Source: Nostocales cyanobacterium LEGE 12452 | GTDB taxonomy: Bacteria; Cyanobacteriota; Cyanobacteriia; Cyanobacteriales; Nostocaceae | DNA: 64,000 bases | Assembly: GCA_015206945.1 (NCBI GenBank) | Contig: JADEXV010000008.1 | Span: 1-64,000 of the forward strand | Direction: 5' to 3' | In this document: positions 8,517-17,284 of the stretch, piece after piece | Position numbering within the stretch: position 1 is the stretch's first letter | How the letters are laid out: each line of letters begins with the position of its first letter | Notes under the pieces: model-generated | Told to the model about the DNA's origin: nothing | Database searches by the model: none | What the model saw: the letters and a program-made list of their open reading frames with translations, nothing else | Translations under genes and position numbers: made by a program

Positions 8517-9569
8517 ATGAAAAATAACGATAATTTTGTATTACGTAATACTTGGTACTATGCTCTGCCTAGCAATCAAATCAAGCCAGGTATGATGATC
8601 AGCCGCATTTTCTTAGGAGAACCTGTGCTGTTAGTTCGCAGCCAGGATGGCAAAGTGTCTGCGATGACGGACATTTGTCCCCATCGTGGTGTGCCTTTGA
8701 GTTGTGGGAGATTCAATGGGCAGGAAGTTGAATGCTGTTATCACGGTTGGCGCTTTAACTCCGCTGGGCGGTGTACTGCAATACCTTCTCTTGTGGAGGA
8801 ACAGCAGATGGATTTGAGTCGCTTCGACGTAAAGTCTTATGCAATCCGAGAAGCCCAAGGGAATATCTGGATATATATAGCTGATCCCGATAACCCTCAA
8901 CCTGCATCTGATATGGAAATTCCAGTAATTCCAGGGTTTGACGATCGCTCTCACCAGTTCGTAGAGGTGGTAAAATTCCCTTGTTTTATCGACCATGCAG
9001 TGGTAGGCCTGATGGACCCGGCACATTCACCTTATGTTCATCGTGCTTGGTGGTGGCGAAATGAGCAATTGCACGAGGAAGTAAAGCAATTTGATGCTTC
9101 GCCCTACGGCTTTACGATGCGACGACACCGATTACCAGCGAATGGGGGTCGATTATACTGGCTGATTGGCGGTGGTGTCCCAGAAACGGAGATTTCCTTT
9201 CGTTTACCTGGAGTCAGAATCGAAGAAACCACCATTGGTAATAATAGAGTCGTTAATTTGACGGCAGTTACACCAATTTCAGACACAGAAACGGAAGTAA
9301 CTTTTGCTCTTTACTGGACCCTTCCTTGGGTGGGATTTTTCAAGCCACTATTACACGTGCTGGCGCGGACTTTCATTGGCCAAGACCGAACGGTTGTGGA
9401 AAAACAACAGATTGGTTTGAAATATAATCCTGTGCTGCGGCTGATTAAAGACTCAGATATGCAGGCACAGTGGTATTACCAGTTAAAGCGGGAGTATGCT
9501 CGATCTGTTTCTGAAGGACGAGAATTTGTCAATCCTGTCAAGGGTCAAATACTCCGCTGGCGTGCTTAA
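8517..9569 (+). CDS. Rieske [2Fe-2S] non-haem iron oxygenase (VanA/PaO-like)
   Basis: A 350-residue oxygenase component read from the ATG at 8517; an in-frame TTG at 8490 is a poorer start. The Rieske cluster ligands are CPH (Cys54, His56) and CCYH (Cys73, His76). The mononuclear iron site is in DHAVVGLMDPAHSPYVH, with two His and an Asp. Layout and length fit ring-hydroxylating or O-demethylating oxygenases such as vanillate demethylase and the pheophorbide-oxygenase-like proteins. The substrate is unknown. No reductase gene is adjacent, so electrons probably come from ferredoxin. It faces the SDR gene tail to tail with one base between stop codons. Confidence 0.85.
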   Translation: MKNNDNFVLRNTWYYALPSNQIKPGMMISRIFLGEPVLLVRSQDGKVSAMTDICPHRGVPLSCGRFNGQEVECCYHGWRFNSAGRCTAIPSLVEEQQMDLSRFDVKSYAIREAQGNIWIYIADPDNPQPASDMEIPVIPGFDDRSHQFVEVVKFPCFIDHAVVGLMDPAHSPYVHRAWWWRNEQLHEEVKQFDASPYGFTMRRHRLPANGGRLYWLIGGGVPETEISFRLPGVRIEETTIGNNRVVNLTAVTPISDTETEVTFALYWTLPWVGFFKPLLHVLARTFIGQDRTVVEKQQIGLKYNPVLRLIKDSDMQAQWYYQLKREYARSVSEGREFVNPVKGQILRWRA

Positions 9570-9570
9570 A

Positions 9571-10248
9571 TTACTCCAAAGTAAATTCCGCAAATTCTCT
9601 TTGTCCAAATAGCATATTTCGGTCTACGGCTGACAATATTTTATTATTGGCACGTTGGCTATTTAAAGAGCGAACAACTAACTGCGCGACATCTGCACGA
9701 TTGATGCTACCAATAATGTGCGGATCTTCAGTCAAAACGCCATTACCCGTTGCTGGTTCTGACTTTAGTCCACCAGGACGGATGATTGTATAGGTAAGTC
9801 CACTGGCAATTAAGTGTTGTTCGGCTTTGTCTTTCTCAGCTAAAACTTTTCCCAATGTTTCTAAAACTTGAGGTGAGAGAGCAACAACACTATTGCCAGC
9901 ACCGATGGAAGATACAAGAATAAACTTTTGTACCCCAGCTTTAACTGCTGCATCAATCAGATTTCTATTACCGGGGTAATCTGCTCTTTCTCCCTCTGTC
10001 GGTAAACCGCCAATTGTACTGATAACGGTGTGAATAGGTTCATCTGTCAGCATTGCGCGTTCGACATCGCCAATATTCAAGGCATCTCCCATAACTACCT
10101 CAATACCGATTCCTCCTAGTTCACTAGCAACTGCTGCTTTTCTCAGGAGTGCTTTGACTTTTAGCTGTTGTGCTGTCAGATATTGAGCAATTTCTCGACC
10201 AACACCGCGACTTGCTCCAGCCAAAAAAATATAAGATGCACTTGTCAT
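9571..10248 (-). CDS. NAD(P)-binding atypical SDR / NmrA-like protein
   Basis: A 225-residue single Rossmann domain. The dinucleotide-binding motif is GASRGVGREIA (residues about 11-21). Next come a conserved Asp after GDALN, the ISTIGG loop, and FILVSSIGAG in place of the classical Tyr-x3-Lys region. This pattern fits the atypical SDRs, which include biliverdin reductase B-like and NmrA-like proteins. It could be a reductase or a redox-sensing protein. It is separated by 11 bases from the alpha/beta hydrolase upstream, so the pair is very probably one operon. Confidence 0.75.
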   Translation of the reverse strand: MTSASYIFLAGASRGVGREIAQYLTAQQLKVKALLRKAAVASELGGIGIEVVMGDALNIGDVERAMLTDEPIHTVISTIGGLPTEGERADYPGNRNLIDAAVKAGVQKFILVSSIGAGNSVVALSPQVLETLGKVLAEKDKAEQHLIASGLTYTIIRPGGLKSEPATGNGVLTEDPHIIGSINRADVAQLVVRSLNSQRANNKILSAVDRNMLFGQREFAEFTLE

Positions 10249-10259
10249 AATAAATTTAA

Positions 10260-11237
10260 CTATTTACGCTCAAAGGATTTTATCAGAGGATTGGCAGTAT
10301 TTAATAATTGCTCAAGCGACTGAGATGCTTCTGGTTGATGGCGAACATGAGTGTCAATAAACAAATTAATGATTTCACCCATCAGCAAACGGAAGCTTTC
10401 TTGGGGTTGGGTGGCGGGAAAGTCTAACAAGGGTGTCTTTAAGGTGGAGTCTGGCTGATTTATCGAAAAGTGATTTGCCCCTTCCAAAAGTAATAGATAG
10501 CTATCATTTCGTCCGCCAGTAATTGCTTCTTGGAATGTACGGATGACTGGGGTGGTAGCATTTCCAGGACTTACACCATAGCGATCGCAGCTGTTCGCAA
10601 TTATTCCATCGCAGGTTCCTCCCATCAGTAGAAGTGGTAGGGAGTCTGGTAAGGGTAAGATAGTACCTGCCTCGTACCCTAGTGATAACGTTGCTATAGT
10701 GTGTAAACCATAGCCAAAAGATGCTGCAATTTGAGGGAAAAAATCAGGATCGGCATTTTCGATTGCTACTCTACCACCTGCGGAGTGTCCACCTAAAATT
10801 ATTCGTTGTAGATCGAGCATTCCAGCTAAAATACCCTCAGACTGTAACTGTTCCACTTTCGCTAGCAATGCAGGCAAAGCCGAAGCAGTCGGAAGAGTAC
10901 GATAAATTGTTGGTTTCCTCTTTTCAACATCAATCCCTGGAGTCAGACTAATAATTCCTGGCGTAACTTCTGCAATCCAGTTAAAGAGAATCACCACTAG
11001 TCCATGTTCAGCGAGTTTAACCGCCAACCACTGATATTGTTGAGCATCACAGTTAAAGCCGTTGAAGAAAATTACTACTGGAAAAGGTGCCTTTTCTAAA
11101 TCAACTGGCAAAATTTCTCTATTTATTTCTACCTGACTCGGCATCTGTGCTGGATAGAAAATTTTCAGGTGAATGGTATCGTAAGGAGACTGAAAACCCT
11201 CAATTTTAGCAGCTTGGAAAAAATGATCAATTGTCAT
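10260..11237 (-). CDS. Alpha/beta hydrolase (chlorophyllase/dienelactone hydrolase-like)
   Basis: A 325-residue esterase-type hydrolase. FPVVIFFNGFNCDAQQY marks the early beta-strand and oxyanion-hole region, GGHSAGG carries the nucleophile (Ser152), GGTCDGI the acid, and EGANHFS the catalytic His. The absence of a signal peptide places it in the cytosol. The fold is closest to dienelactone hydrolase and plant chlorophyllase-like proteins; the substrate is not known. Neighbouring SDR and Rieske genes suggest work on a ring-containing ester, which is inference only. Confidence 0.7.
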   Translation of the reverse strand: MTIDHFFQAAKIEGFQSPYDTIHLKIFYPAQMPSQVEINREILPVDLEKAPFPVVIFFNGFNCDAQQYQWLAVKLAEHGLVVILFNWIAEVTPGIISLTPGIDVEKRKPTIYRTLPTASALPALLAKVEQLQSEGILAGMLDLQRIILGGHSAGGRVAIENADPDFFPQIAASFGYGLHTIATLSLGYEAGTILPLPDSLPLLLMGGTCDGIIANSCDRYGVSPGNATTPVIRTFQEAITGGRNDSYLLLLEGANHFSINQPDSTLKTPLLDFPATQPQESFRLLMGEIINLFIDTHVRHQPEASQSLEQLLNTANPLIKSFERK

Positions 11238-11447
11238 TTGGTTTTTCCTAATATCATTTTCCGAAAATTCATCTATTGCCCAGGTACAACTACTCCCAGC
11301 AATCCTAATCTAGCGATCGCCAATAACTGAGTAACCATAATTACAAAAATAATATCAGGATAGCAATTATACTTAACCCCATTGTAGGAAGTAATTTAGT
11401 CAACATTTGTGTAAATGTAGCAAATAACTTTTCTTTGGATAAACATT

Positions 11448-11843
11448 ATGGCTAAAAAATCCCAACCCAATCTAGAACAATACCAAGATGTCAGATTATC
11501 TGCTACCACAAGAATTTGGGTAATTACAGTAGCCATTCTAGGAGTTTGCGTCCCACTGTCAGCCGTTACTAGAAGCGGTGCTATTCTTCCTTTAGTTGCA
11601 ATTGGTGGCGCAGCTGTTGGTACAGTCGCTGTTTGGCGTTCTGATGAGCAAAAATCCAAAACTAACTATTTGCAACAGCAGCAAATAGAACTGCTAGAGC
11701 GGAGATTAGCGAATTTAGAAACAATTGTTAGCAGTGAGGACTTGAACTTGCAAATGAAGATTAAACAGATCGAAGCAAGGGATACTTTTGGCGACTCTTC
11801 CGATCTAAGTACTACACCCAGACAACCAAAACGCAAAGGTTAA
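11448..11843 (+). CDS. Conserved small membrane protein with C-terminal coiled coil
   Basis: A 131-residue protein with two close membrane segments (about residues 23-40 and 46-62), then a charged coiled-coil helix around QQQIELLERRLANLETIV (about 76-93) and a polar basic tail. I know of no function for such proteins. The ATG is preceded by an AT-rich leader. The gene diverges from the alpha/beta hydrolase with about 210 bases between them. Confidence 0.65.
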   Translation: MAKKSQPNLEQYQDVRLSATTRIWVITVAILGVCVPLSAVTRSGAILPLVAIGGAAVGTVAVWRSDEQKSKTNYLQQQQIELLERRLANLETIVSSEDLNLQMKIKQIEARDTFGDSSDLSTTPRQPKRKG

Positions 11844-12249
11844 AATTAGCCAATCGTCACCATTTATTTCGATTTCAGATGATATTTCCGAGAATTATCG
11901 TTACTAGGTTATTTTTATGTAGCTATTTGCTGACTTAAGCTTACTGTAATCTTTAAAATCTGTCTCAAATTCAACTTTCCTTTACAGCCAGAAGTGTTTC
12001 TAGGGAAACAGTATCTCATTCTCTATCTCCGTTAGAATTGACTGATATCATCTAATTCTATATACTTCAATTGTATAAGTTCATGAAATGTCTAAGTGCT
12101 ATCCATCTATCTCTTTCCCGGAAACATTTGTCAATGACTGTGTTTTATTAGACTGTTAATATTACTGAATTTTTAATTAACTAAGGTTATAAACTTGAGC
12201 AATTGCATTTGTATAGCTTACCGTAGGTATGCAATAGTTTGCCGCAGGA
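11844..12249. other. AT-rich intergenic region
   Basis: Just over 400 bases without a convincing reading frame. The end near 12210-12250 has a doubled motif (CCGTAGGTATGCA then GCCGCAGGAATGCA) just before the WD40 gene start. Otherwise I see only the presumed promoter of that gene. Confidence 0.4.
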
Positions 12250-14019
12250 ATGCAGATGGATTGGATTAGCTTACTCAAAGCTCAACAAATTGACTTCCTT
12301 CAACGTGTGAAAAAACCTAAAACTTATGACTTATCTTTACTGGAAAGTCAAGTTAAAGGTTGTCACACTGAAGTTATAGCCTTTTGGGGCGAGCCATTGG
12401 CTAGACTCCAAGAACTTTCTCGCCAACAAGCAGAAGTTCTCGCCAAAAATCCGCCGCCCACGCCGCCGGAATATCCTGAGCCGCCTGACTGGACGATACC
12501 TTTTCCTAAATACTTCCAACAACAAGCCCAAGATTATCTTTTACGGGAACATATTGTTGACAGGGTAATAACTGAACGCTTGGGCAAGTTAGTAAAAAAG
12601 GTGTCACAAGATACTTTGCAAAACATGATTTTAGATGATGAGGGAAATTTGTGTGGCGAAAGTAAATTTCCTTATATAGTTAAAGATCATCCTCACTTAA
12701 GCGTTCAAGTTTATGTCGCTGATGGAGAAAGTTTTAATGGTATTAAGAAAGACAAAATTAGGTGGTCGATTAGTCAAGAAGATTTAAAAAATCACCAAGT
12801 ATTAATTTTTCTCTGTTTATTGTATCCATCTACAGGTAATTTAGGTTACGAGAAGCAAAGCATAATAACAGGCTTTTTACCTACCAATCAGCTTGAATTG
12901 ACTGAACCAAAACTGTATGTAACTCCAAGTAATTTGTTATATGCAGGGGGGTTAAGTTGGTATTTAGAATCACTTATGGGTAAAAAAGACACGTCGCCAG
13001 TAATTAATGAGAGAGCGATCGCAGATACAATACAGACTCTACCATCAGAACATTGTCTCAAAGGTATAGTCGGTGATTGGGAATGCTGGCAGACTTTGCA
13101 AGGACATACCAGAGGCATTAATTGCCTAGCTTTCAGTTCTGCGTGTAATAATGGCAAAGCCTTACCTATATTGGCAAGTGGTAGTCGTGGAGAAACGAAA
13201 CTCTGGGATTTAAGCAAGGGTGAATTAATAGAGACATTATCAGAGTATCCTTGGGTAATATCTGGGCTGGTGGATGAAGTGAATTCCCTAGCTTTTAGTT
13301 CAGATGGACAGACTTTAGTGAGTTGCGGTGCAGATTCGACAATTAAGCTTTGGCACGTAGGCGCTTTAGACTTGATAGATATTTTACACAAACACAATGG
13401 GGTAGTGCGGTGTGCTGCCTTCACCCCAGATGGCAGAATGTTGGCGACAGGGGGAGATGATAGAAAAATTCTCTTTTGGGATTTGATGCATCGTCAGGTT
13501 GCGATCGCACTTTCCTTAGATGATACAGCTGCTCATTCACTAGTTTTAAGTCGAGATGGCGAAACTCTAGTTACAGGTAGCTACCGCAAAATCAAAGTTT
13601 GGCGCACCTCACCCCAAACGGGAATCAAAAGTTTAAAAGATTCACAACCACTGCATACCCTCATGGGTCATTCTCACATCGTTTGTTCCTTAGCAATCAG
13701 TGCAGATGCTAAACTGCTCGTGAGTGGTAGCTGGGATCAAACGATTAAAGTTTGGCAATTGGAGACTGGTGAATTACTTCATACCCTTAAAGGGCATAGA
13801 GATAGAGTCTATGCGATCGCTTTAAGTCCTGATGGACAAATTATCGCCAGTGGTAGTGCTGATAAAACTATCAAGTTGTGGCATTTACAAACTGGGGAAT
13901 TACTGGGTACATTTACAGGTCATAGTAATATAGTCACAGCATTAGCCTTCACAGCTTCCGGTGAAATGTTAGTCAGTGGAAGTTTGGATAAGACAATTAA
14001 AATTTGGCAACGCAGTTAA
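12250..14019 (+). CDS. WD40-repeat protein with a distinct N-terminal domain
   Basis: A 589-residue protein. Residues about 275-589 form seven WD40 blades with GH...W-D spacing; the clearest are TLQGHTRGINCLAFSS, TLMGHSHIVCSLAISA, TLKGHRDRVYAIALSP and TFTGHSNIVTALAFTA, ending IKIWQRS. That makes a closed propeller and hence a protein-interaction platform. The first 270 residues are not WD40. They contain a helical start, a Pro-rich linker (PPPTPPEYPEPPDW) and a mixed alpha/beta part, and I do not recognise a named domain there. There is no signal peptide or membrane segment. The partner is unknown. Confidence 0.8.
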   Translation: MQMDWISLLKAQQIDFLQRVKKPKTYDLSLLESQVKGCHTEVIAFWGEPLARLQELSRQQAEVLAKNPPPTPPEYPEPPDWTIPFPKYFQQQAQDYLLREHIVDRVITERLGKLVKKVSQDTLQNMILDDEGNLCGESKFPYIVKDHPHLSVQVYVADGESFNGIKKDKIRWSISQEDLKNHQVLIFLCLLYPSTGNLGYEKQSIITGFLPTNQLELTEPKLYVTPSNLLYAGGLSWYLESLMGKKDTSPVINERAIADTIQTLPSEHCLKGIVGDWECWQTLQGHTRGINCLAFSSACNNGKALPILASGSRGETKLWDLSKGELIETLSEYPWVISGLVDEVNSLAFSSDGQTLVSCGADSTIKLWHVGALDLIDILHKHNGVVRCAAFTPDGRMLATGGDDRKILFWDLMHRQVAIALSLDDTAAHSLVLSRDGETLVTGSYRKIKVWRTSPQTGIKSLKDSQPLHTLMGHSHIVCSLAISADAKLLVSGSWDQTIKVWQLETGELLHTLKGHRDRVYAIALSPDGQIIASGSADKTIKLWHLQTGELLGTFTGHSNIVTALAFTASGEMLVSGSLDKTIKIWQRS

Positions 14020-14254
14020 TGGTAGTTCGCAATTAATCCTCACATTTTCTACCTAGCTTGCTTCTTTGCAGGATTACAATGATTCGCTAACGTAATTCGT
14101 GATTGTGAAATCTTTGAGAATCGTGGACAACAAACTTTGTTCAGCCTAAAGACAATAATTAATGAGCAAAAATCTAGTTTAGATTTTTGTCTAAAAAGAG
14201 AATAATTAATATTTGAATATAACAATTTAAATCAAGTGGGAAAAGTTAAATTAT

Positions 14255-14504
14255 CAAGGGTATTGCTTTTCTATTGCAATCAGGGATGAAGTTACAAGTC
14301 ACGCCTAGTACAGTGCAACGGAAACGCTTTGGCGACATCATTGGTGCTGTCACAGATGTCTCAGCCTTTCCTGTGACTAAAGAAGGTGCATTAAGTGTAG
14401 TAGGCAGTTCCGAACTCGTCCAAGGTTTGATGTCCCAAGGACCATAGATTTTAATTACCGCCCGACTGCAACCAGACACTTCCACAGTCAGCCGCTACAA
14501 ATAG
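14255..14504 (+). pseudogene. Fragment of an NHLM-type bacteriocin secretion protein (HlyD-like)
   Basis: The frame through an ATG at 14286 encodes a segment with KLQVTPSTVQRKRFGDIIGA and FPVTKEGALSVVG and then LVQGLMSQGP, a stop at 14445, and ARLQPDTSTVSRYK beyond it. This resembles the C-terminal part of the HlyD-like membrane-fusion proteins of NHLM peptide-export systems. The N-terminal helix, the coiled coil and the C-terminal end are missing, and a stop interrupts the match, so this is a relic. Confidence 0.5.
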
Positions 14505-14902
14505 TCTTTTTGCAAAAGCCCAGAGGAAGTTTATCTACCTTTAACAATTGATTCAGCCCCAAATTTTGTTAATTGACATAGTACTTATATCTACTCATTT
14601 AATACTAGTATTTTCACTGCTTAGTGTGATAAGATTATACGAGCCACTACGCGAACATACTTTTTTGGAAGATTGAAAATCAATCCTTCACTTCTGCCCT
14701 ATAATCTGTGCCTTGCTTTGGTAAAGGTTCTGTCCGTGATGCGGAGTTACTAATATCGTTTCTTTGTGAAGTTGTATATATTTACCCCTACTTATCTTGT
14801 TCTCCTAAGTCATTTGGGAGGCTACATGAGGGTGCTGTTATATGTATCTTCACATAGGGTTGATATAAGTCAGGAACAATATAAAACCAAAGGAATAAGA
14901 GA

Positions 14903-15415
14903 ATGCATCTGAAAAAGCTAGTCAGCTATGGAATTTTTGTGGTGTTGCTTGTCATCGGGTTCAGTTTCACGTCAATTGCCCGTGGTTATGATTATCCACC
15001 TCCACCTCAGAAGGTTGCGATCGCTCAACAGACGAGCGATCTCATGTTCAACACCTTGTTCGCTGCACTGACGCAGGAGTTCGATGAGACGACCGTGGAT
15101 AACGTCGAGCAGGGTAAGGACTCCATCTCGCTGATATTTAACGATCGAAACAAGGATATGCGGTTAGTCGGCACTGTTGACCCACTTCGGGAAAACGATC
15201 GCCCCAGCGACAACTTTGAGCGTCAGGCAAACGCGCTGGCAATGGCGGGACAGGCATACGCGTCCGTCCAGCGCGTGAACAATAAATGGTACTATCGACG
15301 CTCAATCCCCCTCAGCAACTTCAGGGCAGAGTGTGCGCTTTGCCACATCAATTTCAAGCCCGGCCCCACGCCAGACCAAGTAGGCGCGCTCATGCTTAGA
15401 GTGCCAATCAAGTAG
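14903..15415 (+). CDS. Tll0287-like (DUF3365) exported c-type haem protein
   Basis: A 170-residue protein with an N-terminal signal sequence (basic start, hydrophobic core at about 10-24, likely cut near the ARG-YDY boundary) and a single CALCH haem-c motif close to the C-terminus (residues about 143-147). This matches the Tll0287-like domain, a PAS-like sensor fold that binds haem covalently and is found in the lumen or periplasm or fused to kinases. Here it is a stand-alone protein. A Shine-Dalgarno-like AAGGAATAAGAG precedes the ATG. Codon use is visibly richer in C/G (many GTC, GCG, CGC and GAC codons) than in its neighbours, suggesting recent acquisition. Confidence 0.75.
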   Translation: MHLKKLVSYGIFVVLLVIGFSFTSIARGYDYPPPPQKVAIAQQTSDLMFNTLFAALTQEFDETTVDNVEQGKDSISLIFNDRNKDMRLVGTVDPLRENDRPSDNFERQANALAMAGQAYASVQRVNNKWYYRRSIPLSNFRAECALCHINFKPGPTPDQVGALMLRVPIK

Positions 15416-15455
15416 TAGGTGACTTCCAAAAAATAAAATAATTATTGTAAAAAGT

Positions 15456-15490
15456 AGGAGTCAGCGCTGCCATCGGCAGCACTGACTCCT
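15456..15490. terminator. Strong hairpin terminator between convergent genes
   Basis: AGGAGTCAG-GCTGCC pairs with GGCAGC-CTGACTCCT around an ATC loop, with T-rich sequence to the right and A-rich sequence to the left. It can serve the haem-protein gene and the minus-strand 73-aa gene. Confidence 0.75.
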
Positions 15491-15528
15491 TATTTTGTAG
15501 TAAATTCAACTATGTCAGGTTAGAGTTT

Positions 15529-15750
15529 TTAGTCAATCGAAATCTGCTGAGGACCAGTGGCTTTGCCGTTATGTGCATCCGTTGTGGTGCTGCTGGTATA
15601 ACTATTTGAGCGGATCTGTTTATCTAGCCAGCTTTTAACTGGATCGTCTGCAAGATTGAGTCGAAGCACACCAGAGAAAAACCCACCTACAAATGAGACT
15701 GGATGCTGAGTAAATTCTCTGAATATAGGTGACAATTCATTAATGAACAT
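15529..15750 (-). CDS. Conserved small cyanobacterial protein
   Basis: A 73-residue protein. The N-terminal half (FTQHPVSFVGGFFSGVLRL, then DPVKSWLDKQ) has one weakly hydrophobic, glycine-containing helix and is of a type I associate with conserved small proteins of heterocystous cyanobacteria. The C-terminal 25 residues are Ser/Thr-rich and look disordered. No function is known to me. It shares the terminator hairpin with the convergent haem-protein gene. Confidence 0.6.
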   Translation of the reverse strand: MFINELSPIFREFTQHPVSFVGGFFSGVLRLNLADDPVKSWLDKQIRSNSYTSSTTTDAHNGKATGPQQISID

Positions 15751-15898
15751 AAAAAGACTCCTGGCACTGCCGTAAAAAATTATTACTTCTTAATTGATCG
15801 TAACGTGTTACGGCATTGGGTATGGGGCATTGGTATTGATTATTCTCCTCTCCTTTACAGTCGCTAGCCCCTAGTCCCCAATACCAAGTCATTCTGCC

Positions 15899-16972
15899 TT
15901 ATGAGCTTGGTTGCTGATCGGGAAACATACATTTATCAGAATCACAACCACTAGGGCCAGCCTCTGTCATTTCGCCTAAATCGTAGCGGCTTAGTACTGC
16001 ACAAAAATCATCTGTTTTGCGCCGTGCTTTCACTTCTTGAGTCAAGCGATTGTAAGTTGATTTATTTATTGGTTCAAATGGCAAACGTGGGAATGATTGC
16101 AAATCGTCAAAACGAGCTAAAAGAGCGGCTGAAATATATCCCTCATCTTTCTGGATGGTTTCGTAAATGCGCTGTCCCAAAGGCTCGATTTCATCAGAGC
16201 GAAGTTCCAAAGTAGCTGATGTGTTGTGAGTCACGTACCAACGTTGAACCTGGAGGACAAAATCAAATTGGGCTAAGACTGAAAACTTAGAAACATCAAT
16301 TTCATCAGCCCCTGGTAAATCAGCCCAAGTTACAGAAACAGGGATTTCCACTAGCCATTCACTCACCCGTGGATCGAAGGGATCGTTAAGCAAATTACCT
16401 TGTTCATCTTTGTCTGATTGAGAAGGAATAACATTGTAGCCATAGTCAATACAAGCTAAGGCTACTGGGTCATTTTTACCGAAGGTGATTCGACGAATAA
16501 ATCTTTGAGCTTTGGGGGGATGCCACCCTGAACTAGCATTAGTTAATAAAGCCTTAGTACCACTAGGTTGGACTGTGGTGCAGCGATTTGGACGCTTGAG
16601 ATTGTGGCGATCGCAATAATCCCAAACTACACGATGTACAATATCTCTCCAAGAACTGAGGTATTTTTCTTCCTCACGCTTGAAAGCTAATCCTTGGGGA
16701 GTTGCAGGCCTTCCTGCTTCCCACCAGCGCAGCCAATCAACACCAAAAGCATGGACAAAGAAATCAAATAAACCTGTAAAAGAAACTCCCACAATTGGGT
16801 CTAATTCACGGCTGTATTGATAGCGTGGTTCTAGGAATTTGTGATTTAAAAGTGCCGCTACAGATAACGCCCCAGCAGTGAAAGCTTCTTCTTGTTCTTT
16901 GTAGTTACGTGGGTCGATTTGATTAAGGTGAACCTCTGACAAATTGCAGTGGAAGTTACTACCGATGATTTC
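15899..16972 (-). CDS. nrdJ: Adenosylcobalamin-dependent ribonucleoside-triphosphate reductase, C-terminal exon
   Basis: This is exon 2 of a split class II ribonucleotide reductase. Coding resumes at GAA (16972) with EIIGSNFHCNLSEVHLNQID, which directly continues the NPCG that ends exon 1; the ATG-less frame open from 16942 is only its visible part. It includes the second cysteine of the redox pair in SNFHCN, the PSGTKALLTNASSGWHPP loop, and the C-terminal shuttle pair CDSDKC. Joined to exon 1 it gives a 766-residue protein, normal for monomeric RTPR enzymes, which make dNTPs from NTPs using B12. Expression needs splicing of the intron at 16973-17284. Confidence 0.85.
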   Translation of the reverse strand, partial: EIIGSNFHCNLSEVHLNQIDPRNYKEQEEAFTAGALSVAALLNHKFLEPRYQYSRELDPIVGVSFTGLFDFFVHAFGVDWLRWWEAGRPATPQGLAFKREEEKYLSSWRDIVHRVVWDYCDRHNLKRPNRCTTVQPSGTKALLTNASSGWHPPKAQRFIRRITFGKNDPVALACIDYGYNVIPSQSDKDEQGNLLNDPFDPRVSEWLVEIPVSVTWADLPGADEIDVSKFSVLAQFDFVLQVQRWYVTHNTSATLELRSDEIEPLGQRIYETIQKDEGYISAALLARFDDLQSFPRLPFEPINKSTYNRLTQEVKARRKTDDFCAVLSRYDLGEMTEAGPSGCDSDKCMFPDQQPSS

Positions 16973-17284
16973 CAGATTTGTTACCCTAGAGGCTTTTTAT
17001 CCCCTAGTTCTACTGCTTGATTATTTGCAGTAGCTCCGCGTACCTTTTGCAGATGTGACTTCAGATAATAAAAGTGTTTCGGCTCCGCTCAACACAAGTG
17101 TTTTTCACATCCGCCCCCGCACTCTTGGAGAGATTATATTCTAGACAGCAATTTCGGATGTAATCTAGTTTCACTCTCTACGCTGTACGGTGTCAAAGAC
17201 TTTTTAATTCCTTTGATTACCACGGGATTAGCATCTCAGCTTTCCCCGTTTTTGCGAGGTTTTTAACGTGAGGCAAAATCACTT
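16973..17284 (-). ncRNA. Group I self-splicing intron in nrdJ (312 nt)
   Basis: The two nrdJ exons join seamlessly only if this stretch is removed. Exon 1 ends in T (GGT) and the intron ends in G, the two hallmarks of group I boundaries. The exon end CGTGTGGT can pair with GCCTCACG at 17267-17274, inside the intron, forming a P1 helix that closes with the required U-G wobble and has one internal U-U mismatch. Unspliced RNA hits a TGA two codons into the intron. The size is right for a minimal intron with no homing endonuclease, and no such frame is present. I have not folded P3-P9. Confidence 0.85.

Noticed and set aside
14246-14485. 79-codon minus-strand frame
   Set aside because: It is the antisense shadow of the NHLM adaptor relic on the plus strand.
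16942-17284. Frameshift or two separate half-RNR genes
   Set aside because: The protein continues without loss of a residue when 312 nt are removed at group I-type boundaries, so an intron explains the data better.
16973-17284. Intein or homing endonuclease in the nrdJ interruption
   Set aside because: The insert is only 312 nt with early stops in frame and contains no LAGLIDADG or GIY-YIG frame.
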